From an uncultured Spirochaetales bacterium (lineage in GTDB: Bacteria > Spirochaetota > Spirochaetia > Sphaerochaetales > Sphaerochaetaceae), in assembly GCA_949299185.1 (NCBI GenBank), contig CASFZR010000014.1:1-64000 (forward strand): DNA of 64,000 nucleotides. The letters are read 5' to 3'. Positions 43,256-51,629 of this stretch are shown piece after piece. The translations under genes and the position numbers were made by a program. The notes under the pieces are model-generated. The model worked only from the letters and a program-made list of their open reading frames with translations. It had not been told where the DNA came from and ran no database searches. Every line of letters starts with the position of its first letter. Position 1 is the stretch's first letter.

Positions 43256-44507
43256 GCCTTTTACCGAGGAGATGAAGAATGACGGGTGGACGATAGTCAT
43301 CCCGAACATGTCTCCTATCCATTTCAATATAATGAAGAGGATATTCATCAACCATGGCTTCAGGCCGCTTCTCCTGGAGAACTCCTCCCACACGGTGATA
43401 CAGGAAGGGCTCAAGTACGTCCATAACGACATGTGCTACCCCGCACTCCTGGTCATCGGACAGATGATAGATGCCATACACCGGGGCCTCGTGGATAAGG
43501 ACAGGTGCGCGCTGATCATATCGCAGACGGGTGGCGGATGCAGGGCTTCTAACTACTACTTCCTGCTGCTGAAGGCGCTCGAAAGAGCGGGCCTTGGGAA
43601 CATTCCCGTGATATCCGCGAACCTGCAGGGAATGAACTCCAATCCAGGGTTCAAGATCACCTTCCCGATGCTCGTACAGGCGTTCACGGCCCTTGTCTAT
43701 GGCGATCTGATAATGCTCCTGTCAAACCAGACAAGGCCGTATGAGATCAACAAGGGCGATACCGAGCGCGTCATAGAGAAATGGACGAAGATACTCGGAG
43801 ACTGCTACGAGAGGAACAAAGGCTACTTCTGGGGCAACATGAAGCGGAAGCTCAACCAGATCTCCGATGACTTCGCCGCCATTCCCGTCAAGCGCATACC
43901 ACGCGTCAAGGTAGGAGTGGTCGGAGAGATCTACATGAAGTACTCCAGGCTCGGCAACAGCAATCTCCAGGGGCTTCTGGAGGATGAGGGATGCGAGGTG
44001 ATGCTCCCTCCGATGATGGGCTTCGTGCTTTACTGCTTCTCGAACGGCATCAAGGATGAGGAGTACTATGGCGGCAGGGGCAGATACGCGTTCATCATGA
44101 AGCATGTCGGGATGCCGGTACTCTCGATAGTCGAGAGGTGGTCCGAAGAGGCCGTGAAGAGGCATCCGGAGTTCCACACGGCCGCGACGTTCAAGGAGCT
44201 TGAGAGCTTCGGCGAACGCTTCATCGACAGAGGCTGCAAGATGGGAGAAGGATGGCTCCTGACGGCGGAGATGGTCGAGCTTATAGAGAAGGGATACGAC
44301 AACATCGTCTGCACGCAGCCATTCGGATGCCTGCCTAACCACATCTGCGGCAAGGGCATGATAAGGCCGCTGAAGGAAGCCTACCCTGACTCCAATATCG
44401 TCCCGATCGATTACGATCCGTCCGCGACGAAGGTCAATCAGGAGAACAGGATCAAGCTGATGCTCGCCGTCGCGAGGGAAAAGCTCTACACGGAGGAGAA
44501 GGCCTGA
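43245..44507 (+). CDS. HgdB-like 2-hydroxyacyl-CoA dehydratase-related protein
   Basis: The 420-aa protein matches the C-terminal third of the long (about 1400 aa) fused activase-related proteins of anaerobes. Cys residues sit in NDMCYPALLVIGQM, SQTGGGCRASNYY and QPFGCLPNHICGKGM and may carry an Fe-S cluster. The start overlaps the activase stop in another frame (ATGGAAAATAA), so translation is coupled. The two genes look like a split version of one enzyme. Its stop is directly next to the stop of the convergent ROK gene. Confidence 0.85.
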   Translation: MENKPFTEEMKNDGWTIVIPNMSPIHFNIMKRIFINHGFRPLLLENSSHTVIQEGLKYVHNDMCYPALLVIGQMIDAIHRGLVDKDRCALIISQTGGGCRASNYYFLLLKALERAGLGNIPVISANLQGMNSNPGFKITFPMLVQAFTALVYGDLIMLLSNQTRPYEINKGDTERVIEKWTKILGDCYERNKGYFWGNMKRKLNQISDDFAAIPVKRIPRVKVGVVGEIYMKYSRLGNSNLQGLLEDEGCEVMLPPMMGFVLYCFSNGIKDEEYYGGRGRYAFIMKHVGMPVLSIVERWSEEAVKRHPEFHTAATFKELESFGERFIDRGCKMGEGWLLTAEMVELIEKGYDNIVCTQPFGCLPNHICGKGMIRPLKEAYPDSNIVPIDYDPSATKVNQENRIKLMLAVAREKLYTEEKA

Positions 44508-45689
44508 TCAGAAGCGGGAGAAGAAATCATCCCGCACCAAGGCGAAGGCATCGTCCACGACAAGGCTCACGGCTCCCAGCGCGGAGCCGTACCTCTTTAT
44601 CCTGCACCTAGAGACAGAGGGAAACAGATCGACGCCGTGGATCGACGAGAGGTTATCATTCATGCGCCTTACCAGCGCTTCCGAATCCCCTATGGGACCG
44701 CCGAGGATCACCTTGCGGGTATCGAGCATCACGCTGATCATCCTGACAGCCGTGGTCATCACGTCCCCCAGACGCTCTACCGCGCGTCTGGACGCGGCAT
44801 CCCCTTCATCCGCGGCCTTGATTATCGCAGCGGCCATTTCAGCGATCGTTCCCTGGAAGCTGCTTCCACCCCCATCATGATAGTACCCCACCAAGGCCTC
44901 ATCATTGGCAAGGGTATAAAGACAGCCGTGCTGTCCGCATGTGCATAGCGGCCCGTTCGGATCGATCTGCAGATGGCTGATGCGCCCTGCCCGTCCATGA
45001 GAGCCTGATACAAGAAGGCCGGAGGAGAATATCGTGGCTCTGATTCCGGAACTGATGCCGATATATACCATCGACTGCTCCCCATCCTCATTGGCGTAGC
45101 GATACTCAGCGATTCCTTCCGCGGCATGGCGATTGCAGACATATGCCTTCATCCCAGTGGCCTTCTCGACATGATCGCCGATGCGTATACGATCGTTCCA
45201 GCCGAAATCATACGCCACCACGATATCCCCGGAAGCGGTATCGATGATGCCTGGAACAGCGATGCCTATTCCTGGAAGGAGATGATCTGGATGGGACTCA
45301 AGCACGTGGCCTACCCCTTCCACCAGTGATGACATGGCACATTCAGGGGAAAGCTCCGGTATCTTCTGGACATAGGTATCCTTAACCGTACCGGAAAGAT
45401 CGCAAACGATGAACTGCCATGCCGATGATACGATAGCAGCGCCAAGCACGAGGCAGGCAGATGGATTGACAGACAGCGATGTTCCTGGCCGCCCCTTCAA
45501 TCCGCTCTGGATGCTCTCACCGTCAAGAACTAGGCCATACTCGATGAGCCTACTGACTATATTGGAGACAGCGGACTTGCTGAGGCCAAGGTGCTTCGCT
45601 ATATCTGACCGTGTCGGACTGCGAAGATCGCGTATGATACAGCGAAGCACGTTGTCATAGTTCTCGAACTCCATATCGGAATAACGCAT
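44508..45689 (-). CDS. ROK family transcriptional regulator, sensor site altered
   Basis: The 393-aa protein has a winged helix (IIRDLRSPTRSDIAKHLGLSKSAVSNIVSRLIEYGLV) and a ROK domain. The usual GEIGH is GRISH, and the zinc motif CTCGQHGC is followed by Tyr instead of Glu. Residues that normally bind the sugar are therefore changed, so its ligand may differ or it may not bind sugar. It follows the TRAP operon by 14 bp and probably regulates it. A TAGGAT box 6 nt before the ATG could be a -10 box or act as an AGGA ribosome site. Confidence 0.87.
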   Translation of the reverse strand: MRYSDMEFENYDNVLRCIIRDLRSPTRSDIAKHLGLSKSAVSNIVSRLIEYGLVLDGESIQSGLKGRPGTSLSVNPSACLVLGAAIVSSAWQFIVCDLSGTVKDTYVQKIPELSPECAMSSLVEGVGHVLESHPDHLLPGIGIAVPGIIDTASGDIVVAYDFGWNDRIRIGDHVEKATGMKAYVCNRHAAEGIAEYRYANEDGEQSMVYIGISSGIRATIFSSGLLVSGSHGRAGRISHLQIDPNGPLCTCGQHGCLYTLANDEALVGYYHDGGGSSFQGTIAEMAAAIIKAADEGDAASRRAVERLGDVMTTAVRMISVMLDTRKVILGGPIGDSEALVRRMNDNLSSIHGVDLFPSVSRCRIKRYGSALGAVSLVVDDAFALVRDDFFSRF

Positions 45690-45695
45690 GGCATT

Positions 45696-45701
45696 ATCCT
45701 A
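45696..45701 (-). promoter_or_regulatory. Possible -10 box 6 nt before ROK ATG
   Basis: TAGGAT is followed by aatgcc and ATG. The AGGA inside may instead be the ribosome site, so the reading is ambiguous. Confidence 0.3.
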
Positions 45702-45703
45702 CA

Positions 45704-46858
45704 TCATTTACCGATGTTCCGTCCCAGCGTGATCTCCGATGTGGAGAAGTTATCAAGGCTCTTCGTCTTCTTGAAGAAGCGCGGCATCGTCTTTACCAGT
45801 CCTTCCGTAGTGTATACGGGGGAATCAGGGCCGATAGGGAACGTCACCTTCTCTCCCGTCGCGGATGAAAGGTATATTCCCATGATAAGCTCTATCGTAT
45901 GCCTGCCATCAAGCGCGGTGACAGCTGCCTTGGAGCGTCCTTCTATCGTATCTATGAACGCCTTGAGCTGAGCGGGGTGTCCCTCGAGTTCCAGCTCCGG
46001 TATCCCATGATACGCCTCATCGATCGCCTTCTCTCCTTCCTCATCCTCCTCTGGGAAGCCATTGGGCAATGCCTTCGACACGCTTACCTCCCAGGGAATG
46101 TCTATCGAGGCCTTCTCGAAATCGAGGTGTATGGACTGAGGCTCCCCGCTCGTGACGAGCGTGGAGATGAACACGACAGGGACGCTGCCATACATGAATA
46201 TGGCACAGCCTGCATCCTCGCACTCCGAGTTATGGTGGCCGACATTCGTCGTCATGGCGCGGACGGAATCGGGCATCCCCAGAAGCCTTACCATCAGGTC
46301 GATGTAATGCACGGCATGGCTGGTGAAGCAGCCTCCGGCCTCCTTCTCCCAGGTACCGCGCCACCATAGGTCATAGTAGTTCTCACCGCGCCACCACATG
46401 GAACGGAACTCCCCGAACAGCAGCTTGCCCAGCCTTCCGCTCTCCTTCAGCCTCGCGACCCTCTCGATCGGGGTCTTAAAGCGATTCTGGCAGACGGGAT
46501 AGAAGATGACGCCATTTTTATCAGCGCTCCTGATGACGGCGTCGCACTCCTCCAGGGAAGAGGCCATCGGCTTCTCGCAGATGACATGCTTTCCCCGCTC
46601 CATGGCATATAGGCTCACAGACGCGTGATCGGAGGGAGGGAGGCATATCGAAATGGCATCAATGCCTCCTTTATCTATCATCTCGTGGATATCACCGAAG
46701 GCCTCGGCCTTGAGGCCCTTCTTATCGATAAGGGCCTTGGCCTTGTCCAGGAAGATATCAGCAACGGCAACGACCTGCACATCCTCGGGGAACATCTTGA
46801 ACGCATCCACGTGGACAGCGGCAATCGCCCCGGCTCCAGCTATTCCTATCCTTATCAA
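45704..46858 (-). CDS. Gfo/Idh/MocA family oxidoreductase (third)
   Basis: The 384-aa protein begins IRIGIAGAGAIAAVHVDAF (NAD(P) loop). It has CEKPMA and a GGCFTSHAVHYIDLMVRLLG helix with the expected His. It is the last structural gene of the TRAP operon, 25 bp after dctM, so it probably oxidises or reduces the imported acid or sugar derivative. The cofactor loop GAGAIA fits NAD(P). The exact substrate is unknown. Confidence 0.87.
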   Translation of the reverse strand: MIRIGIAGAGAIAAVHVDAFKMFPEDVQVVAVADIFLDKAKALIDKKGLKAEAFGDIHEMIDKGGIDAISICLPPSDHASVSLYAMERGKHVICEKPMASSLEECDAVIRSADKNGVIFYPVCQNRFKTPIERVARLKESGRLGKLLFGEFRSMWWRGENYYDLWWRGTWEKEAGGCFTSHAVHYIDLMVRLLGMPDSVRAMTTNVGHHNSECEDAGCAIFMYGSVPVVFISTLVTSGEPQSIHLDFEKASIDIPWEVSVSKALPNGFPEEDEEGEKAIDEAYHGIPELELEGHPAQLKAFIDTIEGRSKAAVTALDGRHTIELIMGIYLSSATGEKVTFPIGPDSPVYTTEGLVKTMPRFFKKTKSLDNFSTSEITLGRNIGK

Positions 46859-46883
46859 GCTAACCTCCTTTCCTCGCTATCCA

Positions 46884-48164
46884 TCAACCCATCAGGGATG
46901 GAAGGAACGTCACCAGCGACGGGAAGGCGAAGCAGATCACCAGCGTCAGCAGCACGGTGATGATGAACGGGATGAGCGGCTTCACTGCCTTCTGTATCGG
47001 CAGGTCACCTACTCCGCAGGCGACGAAGAGGAATGACCCAACAGGCGGGGTTATGGCTCCGACCTGCATCATGATCGTCATCACTACACCGTAGAAGATA
47101 GGATCGAAGCCGAAGATGTTTCCTATGCTGAGGATCGTCGGCGCCAGCATCGCTATAAGCACGGTAGGATCGAGGAACATTCCCAGGATGAAGATGATGA
47201 AGCAGAGGAAGAGCGTACCGCCGAACGGGCTTCCGATCGTCTCGACCACGAAGTTAGCTACATTAGCCTGGAACCTCATGCGCACAAGCACGTTGGAAAG
47301 CGCGCCTGCAGCGGCGATCGTTATCATGACGACAGCCGTCGTGACAGCCGAGCTTATGATGATATCCGGCAGATCCCTGACATGCAGCTTCTTCGTGACG
47401 ATGAATCCATAGATCAGGCCATAGACTATCGCCAGCACTCCAGCCTCGGTCGCGGTAACGATACCGGAGATTATGCCCACGATGATGATCAGAGGCATCA
47501 GGAGCGCACCGATCGAGTGATAGATAGTCACGCAGAGGTGCTTGATGGAGAACTTCGTCGTCGGGATGTCATAACCGCGTCTGGAGTACTCTATCCTGTT
47601 CCAGATCATCTGCAGGATGGCAAGGGTAACACCTGGAAGCACTCCTCCGATGAACATCTTGCTTACCGGGACCTCCGTGTAATACGAGTAGAGGATCATG
47701 GCGATGCTCGGCGGGATGATCGGAGAGAGCATCGATGAGCCGGCGGTTACCGCCACGGCATAATCCTTATCGTATCCCTGCTTCTCCATCGCAGGAATGA
47801 GCATGCCGCCGATTGCCGACGCGTCCGCGATTCCTGAGCCCTGGATGCCGCCGAAGAACATCGATGCGACGATGTTCACGTGCCCAAGTCCGCCCTTCAG
47901 CCAGCCGACAAGGGCATCGGAGAGATTGACGATCTTATCGGTTATCTCGACCTTCGCCATGATATTGCCGGCTATTATGAAGAACGGTATGGCCATCAGC
48001 GAGAATGAGTTGACGCTTCCAAACATCTTAAGAGGGATGAGGTTCAGGGGAAGGCCCATTCCGACCATGAAGATTATCGCGCAGAGGATTATCGCCGCGA
48101 AGATTGGGATTCCCACGAGTATAAGTCCCAGGAGGACTACGAAAATCAATCCGACCTCAGCCAT
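46884..48164 (-). CDS. dctM: TRAP transporter large permease (DctM)
   Basis: The 426-aa membrane protein has about 12 helices and is the sodium-coupled transport subunit. Visible family features are VGMGLPLNLIPLKMFGSVNSFSLMAIPFFIIAGNIM, GSGIADASAIGGMLIPAM and ITPPVGSFLFVACGVG. I start at MAEVGLIF, which has AAGGAGG 6 nt upstream; this start overlaps the end of dctQ by 8 bp. Confidence 0.93.
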   Translation of the reverse strand: MAEVGLIFVVLLGLILVGIPIFAAIILCAIIFMVGMGLPLNLIPLKMFGSVNSFSLMAIPFFIIAGNIMAKVEITDKIVNLSDALVGWLKGGLGHVNIVASMFFGGIQGSGIADASAIGGMLIPAMEKQGYDKDYAVAVTAGSSMLSPIIPPSIAMILYSYYTEVPVSKMFIGGVLPGVTLAILQMIWNRIEYSRRGYDIPTTKFSIKHLCVTIYHSIGALLMPLIIIVGIISGIVTATEAGVLAIVYGLIYGFIVTKKLHVRDLPDIIISSAVTTAVVMITIAAAGALSNVLVRMRFQANVANFVVETIGSPFGGTLFLCFIIFILGMFLDPTVLIAMLAPTILSIGNIFGFDPIFYGVVMTIMMQVGAITPPVGSFLFVACGVGDLPIQKAVKPLIPFIITVLLTLVICFAFPSLVTFLPSLMG

Positions 48165-48660
48165 TCTCAGCCTCCTTCGCGAGCATCTTCTCCTTATAGG
48201 ATGGCCCGTATATGAACTTGTAGATGTATTCCATGATGCAGTATGCAGCACCTACCGGGATAGCCGCATAGAAGAGCGCTATCGGTATCCTGACGTTCTG
48301 CAGGTAGCTCGTGGTACTGCTGGCGGTATATATGATGCCCTGATAGCATACTACCGCGAGTACGAACACGACGATCACGTCGATGGCCATCAGGAAATAC
48401 CTCTGTATCTTCGGATTCTTGATATGCTCCTCAAGAAGCGTGACGGTGAAGTGCGAGTTCTCACGCACTCCGATGCTTATCCCGAGGAACACGGCCCATA
48501 TGCTGGTGAGCCTTATGATCTCATCTCCCCACGCGAACTGCCTGAGGAAGGTGAAATACCTGAGTATGATCTGCAGGAAGCAGAGCAGGACAGTGAAGCT
48601 CGTAACGAAGATGATCACCCAGTTACGGATCGAATTCAATGCACGATAAAGCTTCTTCAT
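48157..48660 (-). CDS. dctQ: TRAP transporter small permease (DctQ)
   Basis: The 167-aa protein has four membrane helices. The DctQ pattern FAWGDEIIRLTSIWAVFLGISIGVRENSHFTV is clear. It pairs with the large subunit, which overlaps its 3' end. The binding-protein gene lies upstream, separated by a stem-loop. Confidence 0.9.
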   Translation of the reverse strand: MKKLYRALNSIRNWVIIFVTSFTVLLCFLQIILRYFTFLRQFAWGDEIIRLTSIWAVFLGISIGVRENSHFTVTLLEEHIKNPKIQRYFLMAIDVIVVFVLAVVCYQGIIYTASSTTSYLQNVRIPIALFYAAIPVGAAYCIMEYIYKFIYGPSYKEKMLAKEAENG

Positions 48661-48682
48661 CTATGATTCTCCCACAAAAAGA

Positions 48683-48711
48683 ATAAGAGCCGCCGTGAAG
48701 ACGGCTCTTAT
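48683..48711 (-). terminator. Stem-loop between dctP and dctQ
   Basis: ATAAGAGCCG and CGGCTCTTAT form a perfect 10-bp stem with a 9-nt loop. On the minus strand it is followed by TCTTTTTG, so it can work as a partial terminator that favours binding-protein message. Confidence 0.7.
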
Positions 48712-48719
48712 GAAATGAC

Positions 48720-49706
48720 TTACTCGATAGCGAGTATCTGGTCGATAAACGTGTTCCACTCCTCGCCCTTTGCGCGATACTCATCAAGCATCGGAGCGCA
48801 GGCCTCGATCCACTTGTCCCTATCCTGGATCTCGACGATATTCACGCCCTCTTCCTTCATTGCCTCAAGAGAGGCTTCCTGATCGGCATCATCGATCTCT
48901 GCCTGATACGCTGTGGCTTCCTCTGCACACTCGCGCACGATCTGCTGCAGATCCTCAGGAAGGCTGTTGAACCAATCGGAATTGAAGAAGTAGTAGACAC
49001 ATGCGATGACATGGTTGGTGATCGCGAGATTAGGCGCCACATCCTGCATCTTCATGGAGTTAATCATGCTCGGCGATGCCTCGAGGCCATCGATGACTCC
49101 CGTCTGGAGAGCGGTGTAGCACTCATTCCAGTCCATCGTCGTGCCAGACGCGCCGAGATGCTCGAACATGCTGATATAGACGGCATTAGGACCTCTCATC
49201 TTGAGGTTGTGCATATCCTCAAGCTTCGTAACGGGCTTGATCGTGAGGATATCCCTGGAACCCTGGGACTGTCCTGCCATGGCGATGAAGCCATAGGGCT
49301 CGACAAGCGCGGATACCTCATCCTCCATGCCCTTGAGGACGCGGCGGTAATGCTCGTTATCCTTGAAGATGAACGGGAACTCGAACATCATCAGCTGCGG
49401 AACCCACGTTCCAGGACCTGTACCTGGCGCGGCAACGACAAGCTCGAGAGAACCCATGCGGCACATCTCGACCTGCTCAGCCTGGCTGCCAAGCTCAGAG
49501 CCGTAGTTTGCAGTCGCCTCGATGCGGCCACCGCTCTTCTCATTGACAAGCTCCACGAACCTGGTAAGAGCCATGCCGACAGTTCCATTAGACGCAAGGT
49601 TGGTTGACGCACGGAGCTGATATGTTCCATCCGACTCACCGGAGCCAGAAGCGAACAGCGACACGGAAAGAGCAAGCACCATGACAACCAGAAGAACTTT
49701 CTTCAT
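48720..49706 (-). CDS. dctP: TRAP transporter solute-binding protein (DctP)
   Basis: The 328-aa periplasmic receptor has the leader MKKVLLVVMVLALSVSLFA followed by SGSGES. The DctP core includes ASNGTVGMALTRFVELVNEKSGGRIEA, the ligand Arg region LEDMHNLKMRGPNAVY, and TALQTGVIDGLEASPSMI. Ligands of this family are usually carboxylates such as uronates or sugar acids. Start chosen at MKKVLL with GGAGG 5 nt upstream. It is the first gene of the operon. Confidence 0.92.
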   Translation of the reverse strand: MKKVLLVVMVLALSVSLFASGSGESDGTYQLRASTNLASNGTVGMALTRFVELVNEKSGGRIEATANYGSELGSQAEQVEMCRMGSLELVVAAPGTGPGTWVPQLMMFEFPFIFKDNEHYRRVLKGMEDEVSALVEPYGFIAMAGQSQGSRDILTIKPVTKLEDMHNLKMRGPNAVYISMFEHLGASGTTMDWNECYTALQTGVIDGLEASPSMINSMKMQDVAPNLAITNHVIACVYYFFNSDWFNSLPEDLQQIVRECAEEATAYQAEIDDADQEASLEAMKEEGVNIVEIQDRDKWIEACAPMLDEYRAKGEEWNTFIDQILAIE

Positions 49707-49721
49707 CTTAGCCTCCTTTTT

Positions 49722-49736
49722 GTTCACTTAATGAAC
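49722..49736. promoter_or_regulatory. Inverted repeat upstream of TRAP operon
   Basis: GTTCA and TGAAC arms with a 5-nt AT spacer (cttaa) lie 16 nt before the dctP start. It is a candidate operator for the ROK regulator at the end of the operon. Confidence 0.4.
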
Positions 49737-49927
49737 TTAATCGAAGTCTACAACCGGAGGAGAGGGAAATCAATAAATTTCTACGGATTGAGAAACCATC
49801 TAGCCACAGGACGCGGAGCCTGCTATATCTACCGATGCCATAATCGGTTATCGAATCATATCAATGCCTCACTCGGCATACGGCGCAGAATCTTCCATTT
49901 GAAGAAGCGATTATCGCCCTACCGTGG

Positions 49928-49933
49928 TAGAAT
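49928..49933 (+). promoter_or_regulatory. -10 box 6 nt before brnQ ATG (leaderless start)
   Basis: TAGAAT is followed by cactat and ATG, with no ribosome-binding site. The arrangement is the same as for the sensor kinase gene at the end of the window. Confidence 0.55.
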
Positions 49934-49939
49934 CACTAT

Positions 49940-51163
49940 ATGCTCACGATGAAGAAGAGGCTCCTGCTGGCCTTTACGATATTCGCCATGTTCTTCGGCG
50001 CAGGCAATCTGATATTCCCTCCATACCTAGCGTATCAGGCGGGAGATAGCATATTAACATCATTCTTGGGATTCATCGTGACTGCGATAGGCCTGCCTGT
50101 CCTCTCGCTCATAGCCATCAGCAGAGCGGGCTCCCTCAAGAACCTTGCCTCAAGGGTGCATCCCGTATTCGGCACGGCCTTCACCATCGCGATATACCTC
50201 GCGATCGGACCATGCCTAGCGATCCCAAGGACGGCCAGCACGAGCTACGAGATGGTTGCGGAGGCATTCGGCACAGGAAGGGCCTTCGGAGTGATCTACT
50301 CGGTAATCTTCTTCATGATAAGCGGTATCGTGGCATTAAGGCCTGATAAGCTCACGAAGAGGCTAGGCCGGATGCTCTCGCCCTTGCTGATCCTCCTGAT
50401 AATCATCCTCTTTGTAGGCTCCGCGACGCTATTCGATGGCGCCGTATCAAAGGCACAAGGACCATATGCCACACTCCCCTTCACCACAGGCTTCCAGGAT
50501 GGCTACCAGACGATGGACGCGCTTGCAGGGCTGGTATTCGGGATAATACTCTCGATCAATCTCAAGGCCATGGGCGTAGAGGGAAGAGAAGCAAGGAAGG
50601 AAAGCGTGCTGGCCGCGGCAGGGGGCGGGGTACTGCTGCTGATCGTCTACACAGCGATAGCGTTCATCGGCATAGTGGCTGAAGGCCTCTCGCAGGGAGC
50701 GACGAACGGGGCCGAGGTGCTATCTGACACTGCGGCGGCGATCTCCGGCAGCTACGGCCGCATCATACTCGCGCTCATCTTCGTCATCGCCTGCTTCAAC
50801 ACATCGGTGAGCCTCCTATCCTCATGCGGCGAGTACTTCTCAAGGCTTGTCCCACGGATCAGGAGAGGCGTCTGGATAGCCATATTCGCCACTGCGTCCT
50901 GCATCATCTCAAACGCGGGCCTCGATATGATAATCAGCATCTCCTCCCCTGTGCTGACGGTCCTCTACCCCGCCGCGATCGTCCTCATAGCGCTTGCCCT
51001 GATTCCCAGCATGGAAACCCGCAGATGGACGCATATACTCTCAGTGACCGCGGCCCTTGCCTCCTCTGTGATCATCGGCTCTGGCTTCCTATGGCTCATA
51101 CCGACTACGGTCGCGCTTATCATAGGCTTCTTAATCGATAAGAGGGAAACCACCTTCAGCTGA
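49940..51163 (+). CDS. brnQ: Branched-chain amino acid transporter BrnQ (LIVCS family)
   Basis: The 407-aa membrane protein has about 12 helices and imports leucine, isoleucine and valine with sodium or protons. The N-terminal FTIFAMFFGAGNLIFPPYLAYQAG and the following AIGLPVLSLIAISRAG are family signatures. GPCLAIPRTASTSYEM is the third conserved block. It stands alone. Its 3' end overlaps the convergent nuclease-like gene by 8 bp. Confidence 0.93.
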   Translation: MLTMKKRLLLAFTIFAMFFGAGNLIFPPYLAYQAGDSILTSFLGFIVTAIGLPVLSLIAISRAGSLKNLASRVHPVFGTAFTIAIYLAIGPCLAIPRTASTSYEMVAEAFGTGRAFGVIYSVIFFMISGIVALRPDKLTKRLGRMLSPLLILLIIILFVGSATLFDGAVSKAQGPYATLPFTTGFQDGYQTMDALAGLVFGIILSINLKAMGVEGREARKESVLAAAGGGVLLLIVYTAIAFIGIVAEGLSQGATNGAEVLSDTAAAISGSYGRIILALIFVIACFNTSVSLLSSCGEYFSRLVPRIRRGVWIAIFATASCIISNAGLDMIISISSPVLTVLYPAAIVLIALALIPSMETRRWTHILSVTAALASSVIIGSGFLWLIPTTVALIIGFLIDKRETTFS

Positions 51164-51629
51164 CTATGCCGTCTCCCGATATTGACTCTTCCATGCGCAC
51201 GCTGCTGCTTCTGAGAGAGCCACCGATCTTACGGAATTCACGCTCGGCGGTCATGTACGGAACAGACTTAAGACCATGTACGCTATTCCGGGAAGCCACT
51301 ATCCTCCCATGGAAATGCCTATATCCATATCCTTTACGGCGGAGATCCCTCAATGCCGTAAGGATCTGCGTTGCGGCATCGTCTATATGAGAGCCCTTCA
51401 GCTCAACCATGATCAATACGCCAGCCAGCTTTGATGAAAGCATATAATCGGGACGTCGTACGGCAGTCCCCTGATACAACTCCCCATCAGATCTCACCTT
51501 GGCAATACTGAGCCTATCTGGATTACGCAAGACATATTCCCGGCCATTCTCCTTTACATTGATGATGCTGCCAGAGGATATCTTCTTGCTGACCACGTCA
51601 TCTTCAAGAAATCTGCTAGCCTTCGCCAA
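51156..51629 (-). CDS. Small PD-(D/E)XK nuclease-like protein, partner of AAA ATPase
   Basis: With the start used here the protein has about 157 aa. RRPDYML, then 15 residues later VELKGSHIDDAATQIL, gives the D...ExK pattern (D61, E76, K78) of PD-(D/E)XK nucleases. A following HFHGRIVASR strand fits that fold. I chose a TTG 9 nt after GGAGG, which overlaps the ATPase gene by 14 bp; longer starts (ATG at 51662) would read through the ATPase C-terminus. The pair resembles ATPase-nuclease defence modules in layout. The function is inference. Confidence 0.65.
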   Translation of the reverse strand: MAKASRFLEDDVVSKKISSGSIINVKENGREYVLRNPDRLSIAKVRSDGELYQGTAVRRPDYMLSSKLAGVLIMVELKGSHIDDAATQILTALRDLRRKGYGYRHFHGRIVASRNSVHGLKSVPYMTAEREFRKIGGSLRSSSVRMEESISGDGIVS

